DNA of 11,864 nt from M55B118 sp964501715 (GTDB taxonomy: Bacteria > Bacillota_I > Bacilli_A > Izemoplasmatales > Izemoplasmataceae): contig CAZCTR010000029.1 of NCBI GenBank assembly GCA_964501715.1, forward strand, positions 1 through 11,864. Direction: 5' to 3'. The notes under the pieces were generated by a model, which did not search any database, was not told the origin of the DNA, and worked only from the letters and a program-made list of their open reading frames with translations. Positions 11,423 to 11,864 of this stretch are shown in pieces (position 1 is the stretch's first letter; every line of letters starts with the position of its first letter). The translations under genes and the position numbers were made by a program.

Positions 11423-11864
11423 ATGATGAAAAAATTCATTGTCGCTGGCGCATTGGTTTTATTTATTTTCTCTTTCTCATTCAAACTGTTTTCGGATTGG
11501 GACGCCTCCAATGACTACAGGCACGCCTTATTCCTGAACGGCTACCATGTCGAAAATTCAACCACTTCATATGAACCGGGTCAGAATCTGGTTCCCAAAG
11601 GGTCCCTGCTCACTGTGGGGGATGTCGATGAAATCACATACACCTACGAACTGCTGGTTCTTCCGGACCGCTCGATCACTTCCGATTTCCAGAGTGTCGT
11701 TCTTGAAACCGCTGAAGGCAAGACCGGCGACACACATGGTCTTTTCAACATAGAGACAGAAGTTCTCTTCCATGAGGCCCTGAAAGGCGAGGATCATGAC
11801 AGGATGACAGTCCAATCGACCATCACCCTTGCCAAACCAACAACCGAAGAGCAGGCTGAATTTC
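11423..11864 (+). CDS. Exported or membrane-anchored protein of unknown function (partial, runs off the right edge)
   Basis: An open frame of 147 codons continues past the window end, with no stop. The protein opens MMKKFIVAGALVLFIFSFSF: two lysines then a hydrophobic helix of about 18 residues, fitting a signal peptide or N-terminal anchor. A polar ectodomain follows, with a TYTYELLVLP beta-like stretch near residue 72. I do not recognise a domain. No LPXTG or lipobox is seen in the visible part. AGGAAG lies 5-8 nt before two tandem ATG codons (11423 and 11426); the first is chosen, but the second is equally plausible. The gene sits 21 nt after the c-di-GMP riboswitch, which suggests a role in surface, adhesion or motility-to-sessile transitions, where c-di-GMP usually acts. 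Coding bias (GGC, GAC, CTG, GTC) matches the rest of the window. Confidence 0.8.
   Translation, partial: MMKKFIVAGALVLFIFSFSFKLFSDWDASNDYRHALFLNGYHVENSTTSYEPGQNLVPKGSLLTVGDVDEITYTYELLVLPDRSITSDFQSVVLETAEGKTGDTHGLFNIETEVLFHEALKGEDHDRMTVQSTITLAKPTTEEQAEF

Noticed and set aside
1..11864. CRISPR arrays, insertion sequences, tRNA or rRNA genes, prophage or defence genes
   Set aside because: No spaced direct repeats, transposase-like frames, terminal inverted repeats or tRNA-like folds were seen. Gene content and codon use look like ordinary chromosomal metabolism.

Overview
The window looks like a chromosomal segment of an anaerobic or facultatively fermentative bacterium of the Bacillota (Firmicutes)-like lineage. 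The basis is the strong purine-rich ribosome binding sites, sigma-A type promoters with 17-bp spacers, an MhqR-like quinone-response cassette, an Hfs-type [FeFe]-hydrogenase operon led by a Rex-type regulator, and a cyclic-di-GMP-I riboswitch. TGA is used as an ordinary stop codon (ends of the dioxygenase, MarR and reductase genes), so this is not a mycoplasma-type genetic code. No genus can be named from the sequence alone.

Layout from left to right. (1) 1-83, minus: the first 27 codons of a membrane protein gene that runs off the left edge. (2) 171-2238, plus: a three-gene quinone/electrophile detoxification operon, made of a glyoxalase-fold ring-cleaving dioxygenase, a MarR-family regulator and an NAD(P)H-dependent FMN reductase. 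Adjacent genes overlap by 8 nt. A near-consensus promoter carries an MhqR-like palindrome between -35 and -10, and a strong terminator closes the unit. (3) 2278-5861, minus: a two-gene glycoside-use operon with a GPH-family sugar symporter followed by a YihQ-like GH31 alpha-glycosidase. It has its own promoter, two operator-like elements and a terminator. The pair resembles the E. coli YihO/YihQ sulfoquinovoside pair, but the sulfonate-binding arginine is glutamine here. (4) 5921-11142, minus: a five-gene redox and hydrogenase operon: divergent Rex, thioredoxin-like [2Fe-2S] ferredoxin, an H-cluster/PAS sensor protein, a SpoIIE-type phosphatase with an extra C-terminal domain, and a cysteine-rich [FeFe]-hydrogenase. 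Genes are 1-10 nt apart or overlap, and the terminator forms over the last stop codon. (5) 11256-11864, plus: promoter, cyclic-di-GMP-I riboswitch and the start of an exported protein cut by the right edge.

How the parts work together (inference): the hydrogenase operon probably disposes of reducing equivalents as H2 under NADH/NAD+ control by Rex. The H-cluster/PAS protein and the PPM phosphatase would form a second layer that senses H2 or redox state. The sugar operon feeds fermentation. The detoxification operon protects cysteine-rich and Fe-S enzymes from quinones. The riboswitch-controlled exported protein ties the right end to cell-surface or lifestyle control. The points most worth a second look are the Arg-to-Gln change in the GH31 enzyme, the sensor hydrogenase that lacks the proton-relay cysteine and is encoded with a phosphatase, the divergent Rex with a non-canonical candidate operator, and the riboswitch upstream of an unrecognised exported protein.
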